DNA of 64,000 bases from Adiantum capillus-veneris (lineage: Eukaryota; Streptophyta; Polypodiopsida; Polypodiales; Pteridaceae). A program made the translations under genes and the position numbers. The notes under the pieces are model-generated. The model was not told the DNA's origin, did not search any database, and was given only the letters and a program-made list of their open reading frames with translations. The stretch covers positions 5,390,045 to 5,454,044 of the forward strand of contig CM043959.1 in NCBI GenBank assembly GCA_014529385.2, given 5' to 3'. Positions 1 to 12,474 of this stretch are shown in pieces. Each line of letters begins with the position of its first letter. Positions within the stretch are counted from its first letter, which is position 1.

Positions 1-45
1 TACATTGCACTGAACCTGATGGACGGTCATGGACAACCGGCTTTG

Positions 46-55
46 CTATATATAG
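46..55 (+). promoter_or_regulatory. TATA-box-like motif
   Basis: CTATATATAG is a good plant TATA box and is followed by a pyrimidine-rich stretch about 30 bases downstream. No gene that it would serve can be recognised in the next 2 kb, so it may be chance or the core promoter of an unrecognised repeat. Confidence 0.2.
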
Positions 56-489
56 TCCCCTTCACTCTTGGTAAAAACTCACACCTCAAAATTGCCTTCT
101 AGTCATTAGCATGCAAACTGGTGTAACGAAGGTGGAGTGCATGTTAGTATTCTCCCCAGTGTGCGCTGTTGTGTGTGGGCATGTTCTCAAGTTGTATGTG
201 TAAACAGTATGTGCATCGCGTAGAGATTATTTTGCATTTTTATTAATATCACCATGTGTGCTTTATCTTCATGCTCACTTGTTTTTCAGGCTCTTTGTTT
301 TTCTTGGGTTGGACACGAGGAGAGCTGGCTACACTATGGGAGGAAGGAGTGCCCCCACATAAGTGCCCTCATATTTTACAGTTGACAACGTAAATGGTAG
401 GTTAACCATAGGTCTGTAGTTAGAGAGGCTAACTCACTCTTAAATAGTTGGTCTTGACCTCGGTCCTGATATATACCTAATTGTTCATA

Positions 490-722
490 AGGATCCAATG
501 GCACAGTGGAGAAAATTCTATCTTTTTGATACAATAGATGCAAAGTGTAATTAACAGAACCCATTTCAAAGTTTCCAAAGCTGAGTTATTGTGAGCTGAG
601 CTTTTATTGCGATACAGATCCATGGCAGTAGAGAAAATTCCAATATTATGAGACAATGGATGCAAAGTGTGATTAACAGAACCTATTTCTGAAAATGAAA
701 GGCTGAGTTATTGTGAGCCAAG
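490..722. repeat. Diverged tandem duplication, about 110-bp units
   Basis: Unit 1 (490-601) and unit 2 (615-722) share the blocks GGATCCAATGG/AGATCCATGG, GGAGAAAATTC/GAGAAAATTCC, GATGCAAAGTGT, ATTAACAGAACC and GCTGAGTTATTGTGAGC in the same order. Many substitutions and small gaps separate them, so the duplication is old. Confidence 0.7.
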
Positions 723-2984
723 CCTTTGTTGTATCTCTTGATGATTCTTTTAGGCATGATTTTTGGTTGTTTTCAACTGAATTAGAGAGGCTCGCTGTCA
801 TGTCCAAACTGTATTGGAACTCTACATCGGAAATTGAAACTGGTTGGAGTGACAATTGAAATCGTAGATTTTTATTTATTTTTGGTTTGTTTTCTTTAAC
901 CATCAGCGCGGGAGAAGGTTAGTAGGGAGGTGCCTGTGTATTTCCAATGGGCTTGCTATACACCTCAGACCCACAAGAGGCCATACCGAGGGAATGCTTA
1001 GTTGGAGTGACAATTGAAATTGTAGATATTGAGACTTTTTGAGGTTGTAAAGCACTTAATCCTGTGTTCAGCAAGTGAGTGGAGTGATGTACATGGTGAA
1101 AAGTTAAGTCTTGGACTGAGATGAAATGCCTCTGCATGCACCCACTCAACATGGTGCAAAGTTGTTTGCACAGAGAAATTAAGCAACGTACAATTCACAC
1201 AAATTTCTAACATCTCTGATTGCATAGTGCTTCCCATGTGGAAGTGTTAACACGTTTATTCTCTCGCACTTTTTGAGCATGCATCCGTCCATTTTCTCTA
1301 CAGCTAGAGGCTGACATTAGCATGGTCATATATACGATGCAAGTTAAAAAAGAAAATAAAATGGAACTCCTCTATTGCAATGGGAGTACCAAGCTCTATC
1401 ACATTTAGTTCTGGCAAGCAACCAATGGATAATCTAATGGGACCAGTAATATGCTTTTAATGAAATCAAGCATCCTTAAAATTAAAACAGCCATAGCTGG
1501 CCTTTGGGGGTGTTGTTTACCTTAAGTTCCCTTTGAGCAAGAAATATAGAACATGTTGGGTGAGGGTCCATATGAGAAAGCACTAGAAACCTCTTCCAGG
1601 ATTGGTTTGGAAGTATCCATGCCACGCAAAGAACAAATTGTTTCTCTTCAGAGTAAAGAGGTAGCCCGAGGACATACCTCAGATGTACATCTTCCACCTA
1701 GAGATTATGTATTGTCGAGTTCAGCATTATGTAAACTGATTCAATCATCTTCTTTATATAATCTTCCCTTTCTCACTAATATACTCATCTTACTGTTGTT
1801 TTATATTATCTTTGTATCTTAGCTTCCCCTCCCTCGTAAAAAGTTTGTGTAGTTAGATTCTTACTAAACAATTCATCTATTTTTGTCTTGATCTATGGAA
1901 TGCTTATGGACATCTTGCTGCCATGGGTCTTGAGCATGCTTTGGAGATGGAAAATAGAAGAGAGAGATGGTAAAGAAATGGAAACTTGCAAAAATTCCAA
2001 AGTGAGGGTGTTGGTAAGGTGGCATGTTTTTTTTTTTTTTTTGGTTGATTTTGATTTTCAACAAAAAAATGAATAACACAAACTGTGCGAGTTCTTGTTT
2101 TTGGACGCATTAATATTATTTAGGCTGCCAAGCTCATTAACAATGGGCATGGCGCTTTGTTTGTTGAGTGAATTGTTTGGTCCCTTACAAGCTTCCTCAT
2201 AGATAAGTGACATTCCTTGTGTCAAAAGGGATAAATGGTCCAAATGAATGGGTGGTTTTGGAATTGAATGTTCGAGGTTAATTCATGCTTGAAGTAGATG
2301 TGAATGACATGTGAACAAAACCGCATGTATGAATGGGGTGTGAATTTGTTTGAATCATGTGAGCTTTAGATGTCTTTCTAAAACATTTGAGGGCCAAATG
2401 TGAACTAAATATTTCAAGATGTCATGTATGATTTTTTCAATGTTAATGAGAGAGGTCACAAAGTATGCCACAATGTGGTGGGAAGGCGTTGCACTCATAG
2501 CAAGGCAAGTAGTGGGTTCAGTATTTTCAATGAGAAAGTTTGCACTTGAAAAAATATCATAATATCTTTGTATAACACCTTACTCTAGCACATAGAGCTC
2601 AACTTATGAGCAAAAATACCACCTAACCATATGGCCACTAAGTGTGTTTTTCTTCCCGGGGGGCGCACAGGGGGGGGGGGGTTTCAAAGTTGACTAAGAC
2701 ATCTTTAAAAAGATTGAATAAAAAAATCTAAAATGTGCGACTTGTGGTTAGGTGAAATGGCCTCCCTTGAACCCACAAAACTTTGATTTGTATTACCAAT
2801 CTTATCTTCCTAATATCATGATCTGGAGATGAAGCTTAAACTCATTCATTACCTTGGTTGAGGCTCTTCTGTTTTAGCAAAAATGTATAATCAACCACTT
2901 AGATATCAATAACTCAAGTACAAAAGCAAGGCAAATCTCTTAATTAATGCTTCATTTCTTATATATTATTTTCACATTCATAAG

Positions 2985-3022
<38 letters not shown>
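2985..3022. repeat. (TC)n microsatellite
   Basis: A nearly pure run of TC dinucleotides followed by C and A homopolymers. Similar CT tracts recur near 29260, 46141 and 63200. Confidence 0.9.
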
Positions 3023-3026
<4 letters not shown>

Positions 3027-4746
3027 CCCCAAAAAAGTCCTATACATTTAATATCATAAATACAACTAATGGACTAAGAGTGTTATAATCAGTAAATCTT
3101 CATCAACCAAGAAGCATGAGGGCCAAATTTGAGTTTTGCTCTAACATGAGGAATTTGTCTTTTATTTCTAGTATGCTAATTTAGCATAACTATGTAACTT
3201 GCTCTGCAATGAAGTAAGTAATGTTTAGCAAAAAAATGAGATATTATAATCACTAATGATATTTACAGTGAATTGTGTTCCTTTTGTTTGTGCACATGAA
3301 TCTCATTGGTGTATACTGTGGAAGTTTTTCTCTAACTCCGTCTTGTGCATCTTTTTTAAATACCTTTTTACAGTGATTGAGTTTTCATTCGAATGACTAT
3401 TGGACTCACTTTTCATTATGGTATGCCTCATTATTATCTTGTTACCTAAGAATATGGTAATATCAACAAGAGATTAGGAATTGATGGTTTTGGAACTATG
3501 AGAAAAATTTAAAAGATACCAAACTAGGTCTTAAATATGTGATTACTTTGTTTTGGTACATATATGAGTTACTTTCTCAAATCTATTTCTCTCAAAGGGA
3601 GTAGAAAGTGCAGTTAAAGAAATATAAAATGATTTTCAAGGTATAGTACTTAGAACAAAAGCTTTAGTTATTCAAAGGTCTAAAATGCATTTCTTTTGTA
3701 TACTATAATGTGACAAAATCTCATAGATGATCTACTTGGTTTTGTACAATCATATTTATCTACTTTTTGCAAGCAATGGTCAAGTTTAGGCCAAAAAGTG
3801 TTGAGGTGACCTAGGCCACATACAAGAAATTATTGACATACACGCAACTCACTTTTTATTTCAGCCTCTACGAAAGTTTCGTGAGGATCAAAATATGGTG
3901 TCAAAGAGCATACACAAACATTCTTGGCCACGGCCAACAAAATTGGGACAAGTAACAAAGAAATTTTAATTAGAAATTATAACACTTCAAAGAACAATGC
4001 AACTTTTGTTAGAAAATGGAAGTTTGACACATTTTGGCACACATTCGATAGTTGCAACATAGAAATGGTGAACCGATATCAATTGGACTATGTGTTTTGC
4101 TATAATTCTTTTAGGCTTTATGGGCAACCCCAGTTTTGCAATGAATCTTTGGAAGAACTCCAGAAAAAGGAGTGTTTAATAACAAGAAAAATAAACACCT
4201 ATAATACTAGTTAAACAACCAAAACAAACAATGGATTGCCACTAGTAGAAAAGGAATGCTACGTTAAAAAAAAGCGCCACCTAGAAAAAGGAGAGTGTTG
4301 AATTCAAAATAAGAAGCAAGAGTGCGAATGGGTGTCTGATACTTCTTACAAAACGTTTATATTGTCTTTTTGCAAGCAATGCACATGCCTAGCGCTCTCT
4401 TTAAATAAGAGTATTTCAATCACCATTATGTTGAAAGATGAGGCAATACCAAGGTGGCAAAGTCACAACGGCCTACATAAGAGGATGAGAAAGAATGTGT
4501 TTGATCCACTAGTCCATGCCCCTACATATAGAAGTATGAAAACAAAGGGGAATTATCCTTCACTAGCCGCTCTTACAATCCTTTGATCCCATCATTCACT
4601 TGCCACGTGGCACTAATCATCAAGCTTTAGTTAATGGTACGCAATTGCTCCCAAGAGTTAATTGCTCAAAAGTGAAAGTGCTTCAGGATGCATGGTTCCG
4701 CCTATGGGTGAGAGGGATGTAGCCATCTCAATGTTGGGTCTCGACG

Positions 4747-5103
4747 ATGACACATCCATACGCGACGAGTAGTCTTGATAATGAAATACATGCAGATAGT
4801 ACACGGGAGGCTAGGAGAGCCAAGTTTGCGCAGATTTCGTCAGCGTTCAAGCGTCTCATGTACGACCTACTACAATTGAGGCCCTATCTAGCAGCTACAA
4901 TGGGAGCATTTGTAGCAGAGATTGTCAATCGTACGATGACTGACACTAACATGATGCATTGTAAAGCTTTGCAAACCGTACATAGTTGTCTACGAGATTT
5001 ACATGCAGGCTCTAATGTGGATACGCACTCGTCTATCACTAGAGCCGATACGGCTTCATCTAGATCGATTGAGAGAGCCAGTGGGTATAGATTGAGGGCA
5101 TAG
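4747..5103 (+). pseudogene. Copia G: C-terminal reverse transcriptase fragment
   Basis: The frame is a degraded remnant of the Ty1/Copia segment between the reverse transcriptase palm and RNase H. It carries the block SAFKRLMYDLLQLRPYLAAT followed by an H..AL.TV...LRDL stretch. This matches the usual SLMYL..TRPDIA.AV..VSR and H..A.KRILRYL pattern. The Copia E fragment on the minus strand (20285-20572) aligns with it, so the two are one family. Integrase, palm catalytic residues and gag are absent. Family-like sequence begins near 4668, and a stop at 5101 precedes the polypurine tract and LTR. I infer an internally deleted, inactive element. Confidence 0.6.
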
Positions 5104-5177
5104 ATTGAGAGAGTCTCTCACCTGTTTTCTTATACATACTAGTAGTTTAGCTAGTACGTCCCACTCATCGACGTATC

Positions 5178-5438
5178 GCCTTTAAGTGGGAGTTTGTTGG
5201 GGTAAAAGCGTTATTACCTCTACCCGCGACCGGGCGGCCGGTTGTGTATACATACCTTATTATTCATATACCAAAGAACAAGGGGCTCCTTTCATTCTAG
5301 GAGGTTGCTCCACCCACACAGCACCACGGTCTTGCTTCTCCCCTTCTCCGCACGCACCACGCACAACGCACTTTCAATGAAAATCTTTGTTCTCTAAAGA
5401 ATATTCTACCTCAGATTCTCTTCAATACCCATGTAACA
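5178..5438 (+). mobile_element. Copia G polypurine tract and 3' LTR
   Basis: A purine-rich stretch (AAGTGGGAG) lies directly before TGTTGGGGTAAAAG at 5195, and the candidate LTR runs about 244 bp to TGTAACA near 5438. The Copia E copy has the matching junction in reverse at 20190-20215 (GTGGGAGG then TTTGGGGTAAAAC). No second LTR is seen for this copy. Confidence 0.55.
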
Positions 5439-5568
5439 CAAACAGGAAATAAACATCTTCAAAGGCAAACTTTTGGAGTACATCAATAGCTCAGTAGCAG
5501 TGACAATAAAGTGACATCACGTCGAGCGCGTCAATACAGAAAAATATGCACAGAAACACAACGAACCA

Positions 5569-5808
5569 TCAAAAGGCAAACTTACCCTGCTCAAAATCCA
5601 TGCTCTCCGTTTTTCTGTAGATGTCAGTGCTGTCATATCCCTCATTAGATTTATTCACATGGGAGTTCACTGCAGGATCATTAGAGCTCATTTTAGGTGG
5701 TTGCTTTAGAAAGCATTGAGCCAATACGACTAAATACTTACTTTTCCATTCAAAATTAATCACAAAGAAGAAACTTTGCAATTGAAAAACATGAGGCGAA
5801 TTGAGCAT
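5569..5808 (-). other. Possible isolated exon, unrecognised
   Basis: A 79-codon open stretch with no domain I recognise. On the minus strand it contains ATGGATTTTGAGCAGG followed at 5585 by GTAAGT, a good splice donor. No supporting second exon is visible, so it could be chance. Confidence 0.15.
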
Positions 5809-6397
5809 TCCTCTGGTACATGCCCTTCCCCTCCAACATTATTAAACGAGATAAACTTTTAACTCCACAATTATACATCACCCTTCATTCTTGAATACAT
5901 GCACAACATGAAGGAATACAATCTTAAGAGTGTGAGCGAGTTAAGGCACACACATATAAGGGCCAAGTGACAGGCCGCAAAGCGCAAGCATGAGTTTAAG
6001 GTTTACGGTAAAGATGACTTAGACTAGATAATTTCACTTTTGGAATAGAGCATAGGATGTTTAAATACGCTAATGCTCAGATGGTATATGGTGAAGACAG
6101 CCTACATACGGTCAAACCTGAAGGGGAAAGAGAAGGGACCAAACTTAGAGGCTCAAATCGATGCTACAACAGAGTGAGCCTTATTTAGATGCATTGTCAT
6201 GAAAGGCAATGCTTGGGATGACCCACGGTTACTACAATACCTAGTACCACACAACAACATCGAGCTCAACACATTACAACATCGTACGCAACTTCAACAC
6301 GTCCGAAACTAACACATGTTTGACACATGTTCGATTGCAACCGCTTATGTATAGGCTATCCATCATCCTTATAGGGAAAAATCAAAGAGACTATATG

Positions 6398-7463
6398 AAG
6401 ATTTTCCCAAAGGAAAATAGACATGCATGGAATTTATGTGTGAAGCAAACCCCTTCTCCCTCTTATCAATTTTTGCACACCAAAACGTTTTGATAGAATT
6501 TAGCATAAAAGAATAATAGAATTTTGCACAAATTCAGCAATTCTGATGGCAAACAAAGGACTAAGCCTCCTGCGTCGTCCATTACAATTATGTGCTCATA
6601 GACTCTACCGATATAGACCTATGTACAGCCTAGGAAGCCAGCTTATGTGCTGGGAGTATGTTGCTAGCTACATGCATGTCTACCATCACTAGATCTTTCA
6701 TAATACATTTATCCATCAATATCAAGTACTCACAGCTTCCCTTTTGGAGCAATTTCATCATGTTTCCATGACAAGGAGCACTTAGAAAGACATGGTGCTC
6801 AGGCCGGTATCCACAGCATAAGCATCATCATAATCTGATCAACTAAAGAGGAGGGACAGCGAGATTAGCATAGGCAGCTGGGATCCAGATGAAACCTATG
6901 GAGGTTGATTGACAATGAGAGCAGCAAAGAAGATGGGTTCTAGAAGAAATTTATGGAAGCAGCTGGCTCGAAGGCCTTGTGGACTGGGCGGTCAGATGTG
7001 GGCACACTCCCATCCTGCGGTTCTCGCTTAGCAATGTGTGGTCCTTGAGAGACATTCTTGCCTCAGAGGGCCATGAAGCCATCGTTCAGGAGATACTCAC
7101 CCATAGTCTTGCCATACAGCAAGATGACATAGGCTGTAACGTTGTTGGTATTGTAGATCATGAAGGATTGCTGGCCTTTGCACATTGGCAACTCGATCAG
7201 GACACGCTGGGGTGATAGAGAAGCTCCTCCAACCAGCTGCTGCTGATGTTCCACATTGGCTCTTCTATCATGCTTATTGATCATGCGTTCCTCTGCATTT
7301 GGCTACTTGCCACAACCACCTGGAGGACACTGGCTTCCGATATAGTTGATGAGGGGACTGCACTAGAAGACATAGAGCATGCATCATGTAGCTATGGGAG
7401 CAGCCATGGTCGGGCAGTAGCAAAGATACATGTACATAATTTATATTGTGAAGCTACGCACTC
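6398..7463 (+). repeat. Ankyrin-gene duplication, copy 1, left part
   Basis: This stretch matches 13421-14527 in the same direction, beginning at the shared block GGAAAATAGACATGCATG and including a non-coding leader. The copy is interrupted at 7468 by Copia A and resumes at 12708. I infer a tandem segmental duplication that predates both transposon insertions. Confidence 0.75.
6979..7460 (+). pseudogene. Ankyrin-repeat protein pseudogene, copy 1, 5' part
   Basis: Translated pieces resemble ankyrin repeats. One frame carries EGHEAIVQEILTHSLAIQQD and IVDHEGLLAFAH. Another carries SCVPLHLATCHNHLED, close to the ankyrin core TPLHLAA..GH. A third block reads DIVDEGTALEDIEHASCSYG and recurs in copy 2 at about 23340. 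The pieces lie in different frames with stops between them, so no protein is made as it stands. The product was probably a plant ankyrin-repeat protein for protein-protein contacts; the exact family is unknown. Copia A (7469-12702) separates it from its 3' part. Confidence 0.5.
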
Positions 7464-7468
7464 TAAAG
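7464..7468. repeat. Target-site duplication of Copia A, left
   Basis: TAAAG directly outside the LTR at 7469 is repeated exactly at 12703-12707. Five base pairs is the usual length for Ty1/Copia integrase. Confidence 0.9.
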
Positions 7469-7696
7469 TGTTGGAATTAGGGTTGCAGAGAAACACACAC
7501 AGCTTGGAGAAGACGAAGGAAGCTCAAGGCACACAATTGAGAGTGTGTTACTTAGTGTGCGATGGAAAGACAGATAGCCCTAGAGTGATGGGCGTATATA
7601 CAATGCACGGGGGAAAGAAACCTCCTAAAGAGGGAAAAAATGCCCCGGCGGTCCTAGTGTGTTCACACACATCACTACCACATGTATATGGTAACA
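7469..7696 (-). repeat. Copia A 3' LTR
   Basis: Read on the plus strand it begins TGTTGGAATTAG and ends GGTAACA. Read in element sense it runs TGTTACC...AACA. It differs from the 5' LTR at five positions. Confidence 0.95.
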
Positions 7697-7710
7697 AATC
7701 CCCCCTGGAG
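7697..7710 (-). other. Copia A polypurine tract
   Basis: In element sense the sequence CCAGGGGGGATT directly precedes the LTR start TGTTACC, as expected for the plus-strand primer. The same tract precedes the 3' LTR of Copia B at 54392-54403. Confidence 0.8.
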
Positions 7711-7771
7711 TGATGCGGTGAACGAGAGCTGGCACATGAGTAAAGGGAAGTGCCATGCCCTGAGGACAGGA

Positions 7772-8345
7772 TCAGTCCACAAAGGGGAGTAAGCCCAAAG
7801 CTTTGCGGAAAGCTTCAAGCTTCTCACGAGACAATGCCTTTGTGAAAAGATCTGCAAGGTTGTCCTATGTTGACACATAAGCCAAGCTGATCTCTCCTGC
7901 TGAGAGCCTCTCCCTGACATAGTGGTAATGCACCTCAATGTGCTTTGTGCGAGCATGAAAAATTGGGTTCCTCGCAACTGCCAAAGCGCTCTGACTGTCA
8001 GTGTAGATAGTGTTGGCAGTGTCCTGTCCAACACCCAAATCAGCCATAAGGCGTCTAAGCCATACACACTCAACTGTAGCTGTGAAGACTGCCCTGTACT
8101 CAGCCTCACAACTCGAAATGGCCACAGTAGGTTGCTTCTTGCTCAACCATGACATACATGAACTGCCAAGCATGAAACAAAAACCACTTGTGGACACTCG
8201 CGTGTCTAAACAACCAGTCCAATCTGAGTCTGAAAAAGCATGTAAGTCTGGCGGCAATGATCCCCCCTTGGGATAAAACAAGCCAAGATGTAAAGTACCA
8301 CTAAGGTAGCGGAAAATCCTCTTGACAGCCTGCCAATGCTTAGAC
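7772..8345 (-). pseudogene. Copia A RNase H region
   Basis: RNase H would degrade the RNA of the RNA:DNA hybrid. The frame shows SDSDWTGC, STSGFCFMLGSSCMSW, SSCEAEYRA and YTDSQSALAVARNP, the ordered Copia RNase H blocks with the catalytic D, E and D positions present. It is separated from the reverse transcriptase frame by a one-base deletion near 8350 and is cut by a TAG at 7865-7867 where Copia B has a CAG codon. The remaining tail to the expected terminator at 7772 is still readable. Confidence 0.85.
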
Positions 8346-9910
8346 CCGGGCTATGCATAAATCTGCTGACCTGTGAGACTGCAAACTGAATATCCGGCCT
8401 CGTGTTGCATACATAAATGAGGCAGCCAACAGCAGTTTGGTAAAGAGTGACATCAGCAGGATCACAAGCATCATGTAGACTCAACTTCAAACCTGTTTCC
8501 ATGGGAGTGGCAATAGGTTTGCAATCCTCAAGTCCAAACTTACATAGCAATGTCTCTATGTAACTTTTCTGACACGTTGCAATACCACCATCACACTGCT
8601 TAAACTGTATACCCAAATAATGATGCAACATCCCCAAATCTTTCATCTTGAAAGTAGCATTCAAATCAGCCTTAAATTCAGTAATATGTCTCTCATTTGG
8701 TCCAGTGATCAGCAAATCATCAACATAAAGAACCACAATGAGAAGTACATCACCCTCACGCTTTACATACAATGTGCTTTCTGTTGGACTGTTACCAAAG
8801 CCTTGTTTGACCAAATGAGTGTTAGCTTTCTCATACCAAGCACGAGGAGATTGCTTCAACCCATACAAAGCCTTGTTACATTTGCACACTTTGTCCTCTT
8901 GTCCTTTTATGACAAAACCGCGAGGTTGCGTTACATAAACTTCCTCAAATATGTCACCGTTCAAGAAAGCAGTAACAATGTCTGATTGATGTGCATCCCA
9001 ACAAAAATGAGCTGCCAATGCACATAGAAAACGCACAGTAGTCATACGACAAGTAGGAGCAAAAGTCTCTTCATAATCTATGCCTTTTTGCTGTGCATAA
9101 CCCTTTGCAACAAGTCGAGCCTTATGGCGATCGATCTCACCATCCGGCTTGCGTTTCAACTCGTAAACCCACTTCGTACCAATGGCCTTTTTGCAAGGAG
9201 GCAAATCACATGAAGTCCATGTATCATTTTCTATAAGTGCATCATATTCTGATTGCATGGTAGCCATCCAATTTTCTGAATTTTGTGCTTCATCAAAAGT
9301 CAAAGGCTCCTCAACATCATGTAAGCTAGACACAGCCAAAGCATAACAATCTGATGCATAAGATGCATGGCGAGAGCCTGAACGAGTACGACTAGACAAA
9401 GGTGCATCCAATTTACTGTCACGGAAAGTGTGCACCAGCCATTTTGGCATACCTCTAGCCTGCTCATTTTCAGCCCTTTCCTCATGAAGTACATCAAGTA
9501 CATCTACATCAGTAATAGGTTGATCTAGAACATTTTCAGAAACCCCCATAGGCTGTACATTTGCCTCATTGGAACTTACATTCGTATTTCCACCACTGAA
9601 AAGAGGCAACAAAGTGTCATAAATGTCCTGTGAGCTTACATTACTATCTCTAGTACATGACAGCAAGGGCTGAATAGAATCTTCCACAAACACTACATCC
9701 CGAGGAACCAGAATACGTTTTGTTTGCGGATGATACAACCTGTAACCTTTGCTTTCAGCACTATAACCAACAAAAATATATTTGACAGCCTTATCATCCA
9801 ATTTTCTGCGCTGCACTTGTGGCACCAAAGCATATGCCAAACAACCAAAAATACGCATGTGCTCAATAGAAGGTTTTCTATCATGCCATGCTTCATATGG
9901 AGAAATATGA
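8345..9910 (-). pseudogene. Copia A reverse transcriptase region
   Basis: This is the longest open stretch of the element. After the integrase tail (FGCLAYALVPQ, VFVGYSAESKGYRL) come a variable linker and the reverse transcriptase: AIGTKWVYELKRKPDGEIDR, HKARLVAKGYAQQKGIDYEE, QSDIVTAFLNGDI and the catalytic YVDD within VVLYVDDLLITG. All palm aspartates are present. A one-base insertion near 9915 separates it from the integrase core, and a one-base deletion near 8350 separates it from RNase H. Confidence 0.9.
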
Positions 9911-10739
9911 CTGCAAAGCTTTCGTAGGACACCTGTTAAGTACATAAGTGGCACACATAATGGCCTCAAGCCAAAAAGAATGCGGCAAAGCTTGACTTTT
10001 GACCATACATCGTGACATTTTCGTCAATGACCTGTTTTTCCTCTCAACAACACCATTTTGCTGAGGTGTATAAGGCACTGTACATTGGTGTTTTATCCCA
10101 CGACTAGCCAGAAATGCATTAAATTCATGAGACATATACTCCCCCCCTCGATCAGAACGGAGGGTGCCCATAGTACATTTCGAGACATTTTTCTGTACTA
10201 TTTCGAGACATTTTTCAGCCATAGCCAGCAGCCATAGCCAGAAATTGTTTGAAGAACATAAAAACTTCGGACTTCGCTTTAAGTGGAAATACCCATGCAT
10301 GCGTGGAGTAATCATCAATGAAAGTCATGAAGTACAGGTAATTGCCCAAGGACGGAGTTTGCATGGGCCCACAAACATCACTATGCACAAGCTGCAACCT
10401 GCATGTGGCCCGAACTGAACCTTCCTTTGGAAATTTAGAACGCTGCATCTTACCCAAAATACAGCCTTCACAAACATGTTTGACAGGTGCTTCAAGAGGC
10501 AGCAAAGAAGCAACCATATCAGATTTTTGCAAACGCAGCAAACTGGCAAAATTCAGATGACCAAAACGTGCATGCCAAAGTTTTGCATCTGAAATAGCCC
10601 TTGAATCTGCAACAGCATTTGCAAAATTTTGTCCACACTTGTCATACAAAGTGAGCTTATACAGCCCACGGCACAAAAGGCCAAATGCAACAATTTCATC
10701 ACCAAAACTGAGATCATGAACTGTAAATCTGTCATCCAC
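9893..10739 (-). pseudogene. Copia A GAG-pre-integrase and integrase core
   Basis: Integrase joins the cDNA to host DNA. The zinc-binding part shows LWHARFGHLN and CEGCILGK (HHCC type). The catalytic DDE residues are readable in VHSDVCGPM, RSDRGGEYMS and NGVVERKNRS. The frame is broken near 10180-10240 by two short tandem duplications absent from Copia B: a 16-base unit (10178-10193 and 10201-10216) and a 12-base unit just after it. This piece is also cut off from the protease by a TGA at about 10755. Confidence 0.85.
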
Positions 10740-10754
10740 AAATTTGACTGCAAG

Positions 10755-12094
10755 TCAAAGTCTAGCAAGTGCGGATACAGACAAGAGATTCTTCTTGATC
10801 CCAGGTACATAAAGTGCATCAACAAGTATGAAGGAATTGCCATTAGCAGCAGTGAGCACAATCTTTCCAACTCCTTGAACTGGATAAGAGGCGTTGTTGG
10901 CACAAGTGACTGAATTCCCATGAGGGACTGACTCGAGAGAGGTAAACAATTCACGATGTGAGGTAATGTGCTTTGTAGCACCACTGTCAAAATACCACAT
11001 ATATGAATCTGCAGCAACTGACAAGCATGCATCATGGACAGCAGGATTGTAAGTGCACTCTGCGCTAAAAGCCCATTCTGCATCGACATCAGCAACACAG
11101 TCTCCTTTCACAGAAGACTCAACAATGGCTGCATTTGTAGTGGAACCAGCATTTGCAGTGGAACCACCCTCTTTCTTCTTAGCCTGTTTGGCCTTCAACT
11201 TAGGACACGACTTGATCAAGTGATCATTGGCTTTACAATAATGGCAACGCATCTTCTTTTTGCCTTTATCACCAGAATTGCTAGACGAAGTACTGCCAAC
11301 AGAAGCATTAGGAACATAATTTTTGCCACTCGCAGCAGAACCATAAGAAGTGGCTACATTACTGTTACAACCCTTTCTTTGAGAAGCAATAAAAGCCTGT
11401 TCAACTGCACGCTGCTTAGTCTTGTTTTTTCTAGAAAGTGACTCTTGCAACAGCAATGTGAATAATGCATCAAACTTGACAACTTCAGGATTTCCTTGGG
11501 TCATCAGTCTCCAAGTACTAGCCAAAGTCTGGTAGGAATCTGGTAAGGCATCAAGAATAGTCTGCACAAGGGAACTGTCTGAAATGATTTCACCTGCAGA
11601 AATAAGCTGCTCATTGATATCCTTGACACTAGCAAGGAAAGTGTCCATATCATCTGCCTCATGCATAATCTTCGACTCCAGCTCTTTACGCAGCAAAGCA
11701 ATTTTAGCCTCATTGCGGCTTGCATAAAGACCTGCTAAAATATCCCAAGCCTGTTTTGTAGATTTTGCTGAACGGATTTGAGGAACAATGGTGCGCTTCA
11801 CAGACAACGCAATCAATGCATGAGCCTGCACATCCTTAACATCCCAACGAGCTTGTTCTGCCGTAGGCAAAACAACTCTAACAGCTGCAATCCTTGCAGC
11901 AAGACCTGCAACATCCTCAACATCGCCTACATCCTCAGAACCAGGACGTACATCAATGCCCTGCACAATGTTCCAGACACCCTTTGACACAAGAACATGT
12001 TGCATCATATAAACCCACAAGGGTAGTTGTCCCCATCCAACCTGTCCTCAGTAACAAACATCTTGAACACATCTGTGTTCTTGTTGTCAGCCAT
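10755..12094 (-). pseudogene. Copia A gag and protease
   Basis: Gag forms the particle and binds RNA. The likely start is the ATG at 12094-12092, in a context shared with the remnant at 55166. A one-base deletion near 12019 breaks the frame after RLDGDNY. The rest stays open for about 420 codons. It includes the UBN2-type gag core (SVKRTIVPQIRSAKSTKQAW), a CCHC zinc knuckle (CHYCKANDHLIKSC) and the aspartic protease (WYFDSGATKHITS, catalytic DSG kept). A TGA where Copia B has GGA ends the frame before integrase. Confidence 0.85.
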
Positions 12095-12460
12095 GGTAAA
12101 TGCTGCAGCTGATGTGAAAACTGCCCGAAAATAGGAGAAACAGAGCGGGAACAACTTGTGCTATATAGCACAAACCGTAGAAGACTTTAAGGCACCTGTT
12201 ATGCAGAAAATGGCACTAACAGAAATTCTACACAAAATGACGAAATAGCCTGTGCAGTACTACCTGTAGTGGAAACGGAGGCCGAAATGAGCCCAAATCA
12301 AAATTCTGAGCAGACCAAGCTCTTTGAGCTTGCCCAAAATTTTTATCGACTTGCGAACGCTCGCCAAAGCTCACTGAAATCGGAGAAAGTGAGCATTCTG
12401 ATTTCAGTGAGCAGGCTTGTGCTTAAGCAGCTGGCGACTAAGCCCGGGAGGATGTGACCT

Positions 12461-12472
12461 GCTCTGATACCA
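12461..12472 (-). other. Copia A primer-binding site
   Basis: Reverse complement TGGTATCAGAGC lies two bases inside the 5' LTR and is complementary to the 3' end region of plant methionine tRNA. Confidence 0.9.
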
Positions 12473-12474
12473 AT

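Larger units (their letters stand above)
1..4660. other. AT-rich region without a convincing gene
   Basis: I find no reading frame here with a recognisable domain, only short frames broken by stops. It holds a diverged tandem duplication (490-722), a second short direct repeat (near 842 and 1002), T and G homopolymer runs (about 2027-2042 and 2670-2681), and a TC microsatellite (2985-3022). It may be old intergenic DNA or decayed transposon. Confidence 0.5.

Noticed and set aside
1553-1822. 89-codon open frame as a gene
   Set aside because: No recognisable domain, an antisense frame of similar length, and a low-complexity hydrophobic end from T-rich DNA.
12461-12472. TGGTATCAGAGC sites as tRNA gene fragments
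   Set aside because: Each lies one to five bases inside an LTR end, which is the position of a primer-binding site; no cloverleaf surrounds them.
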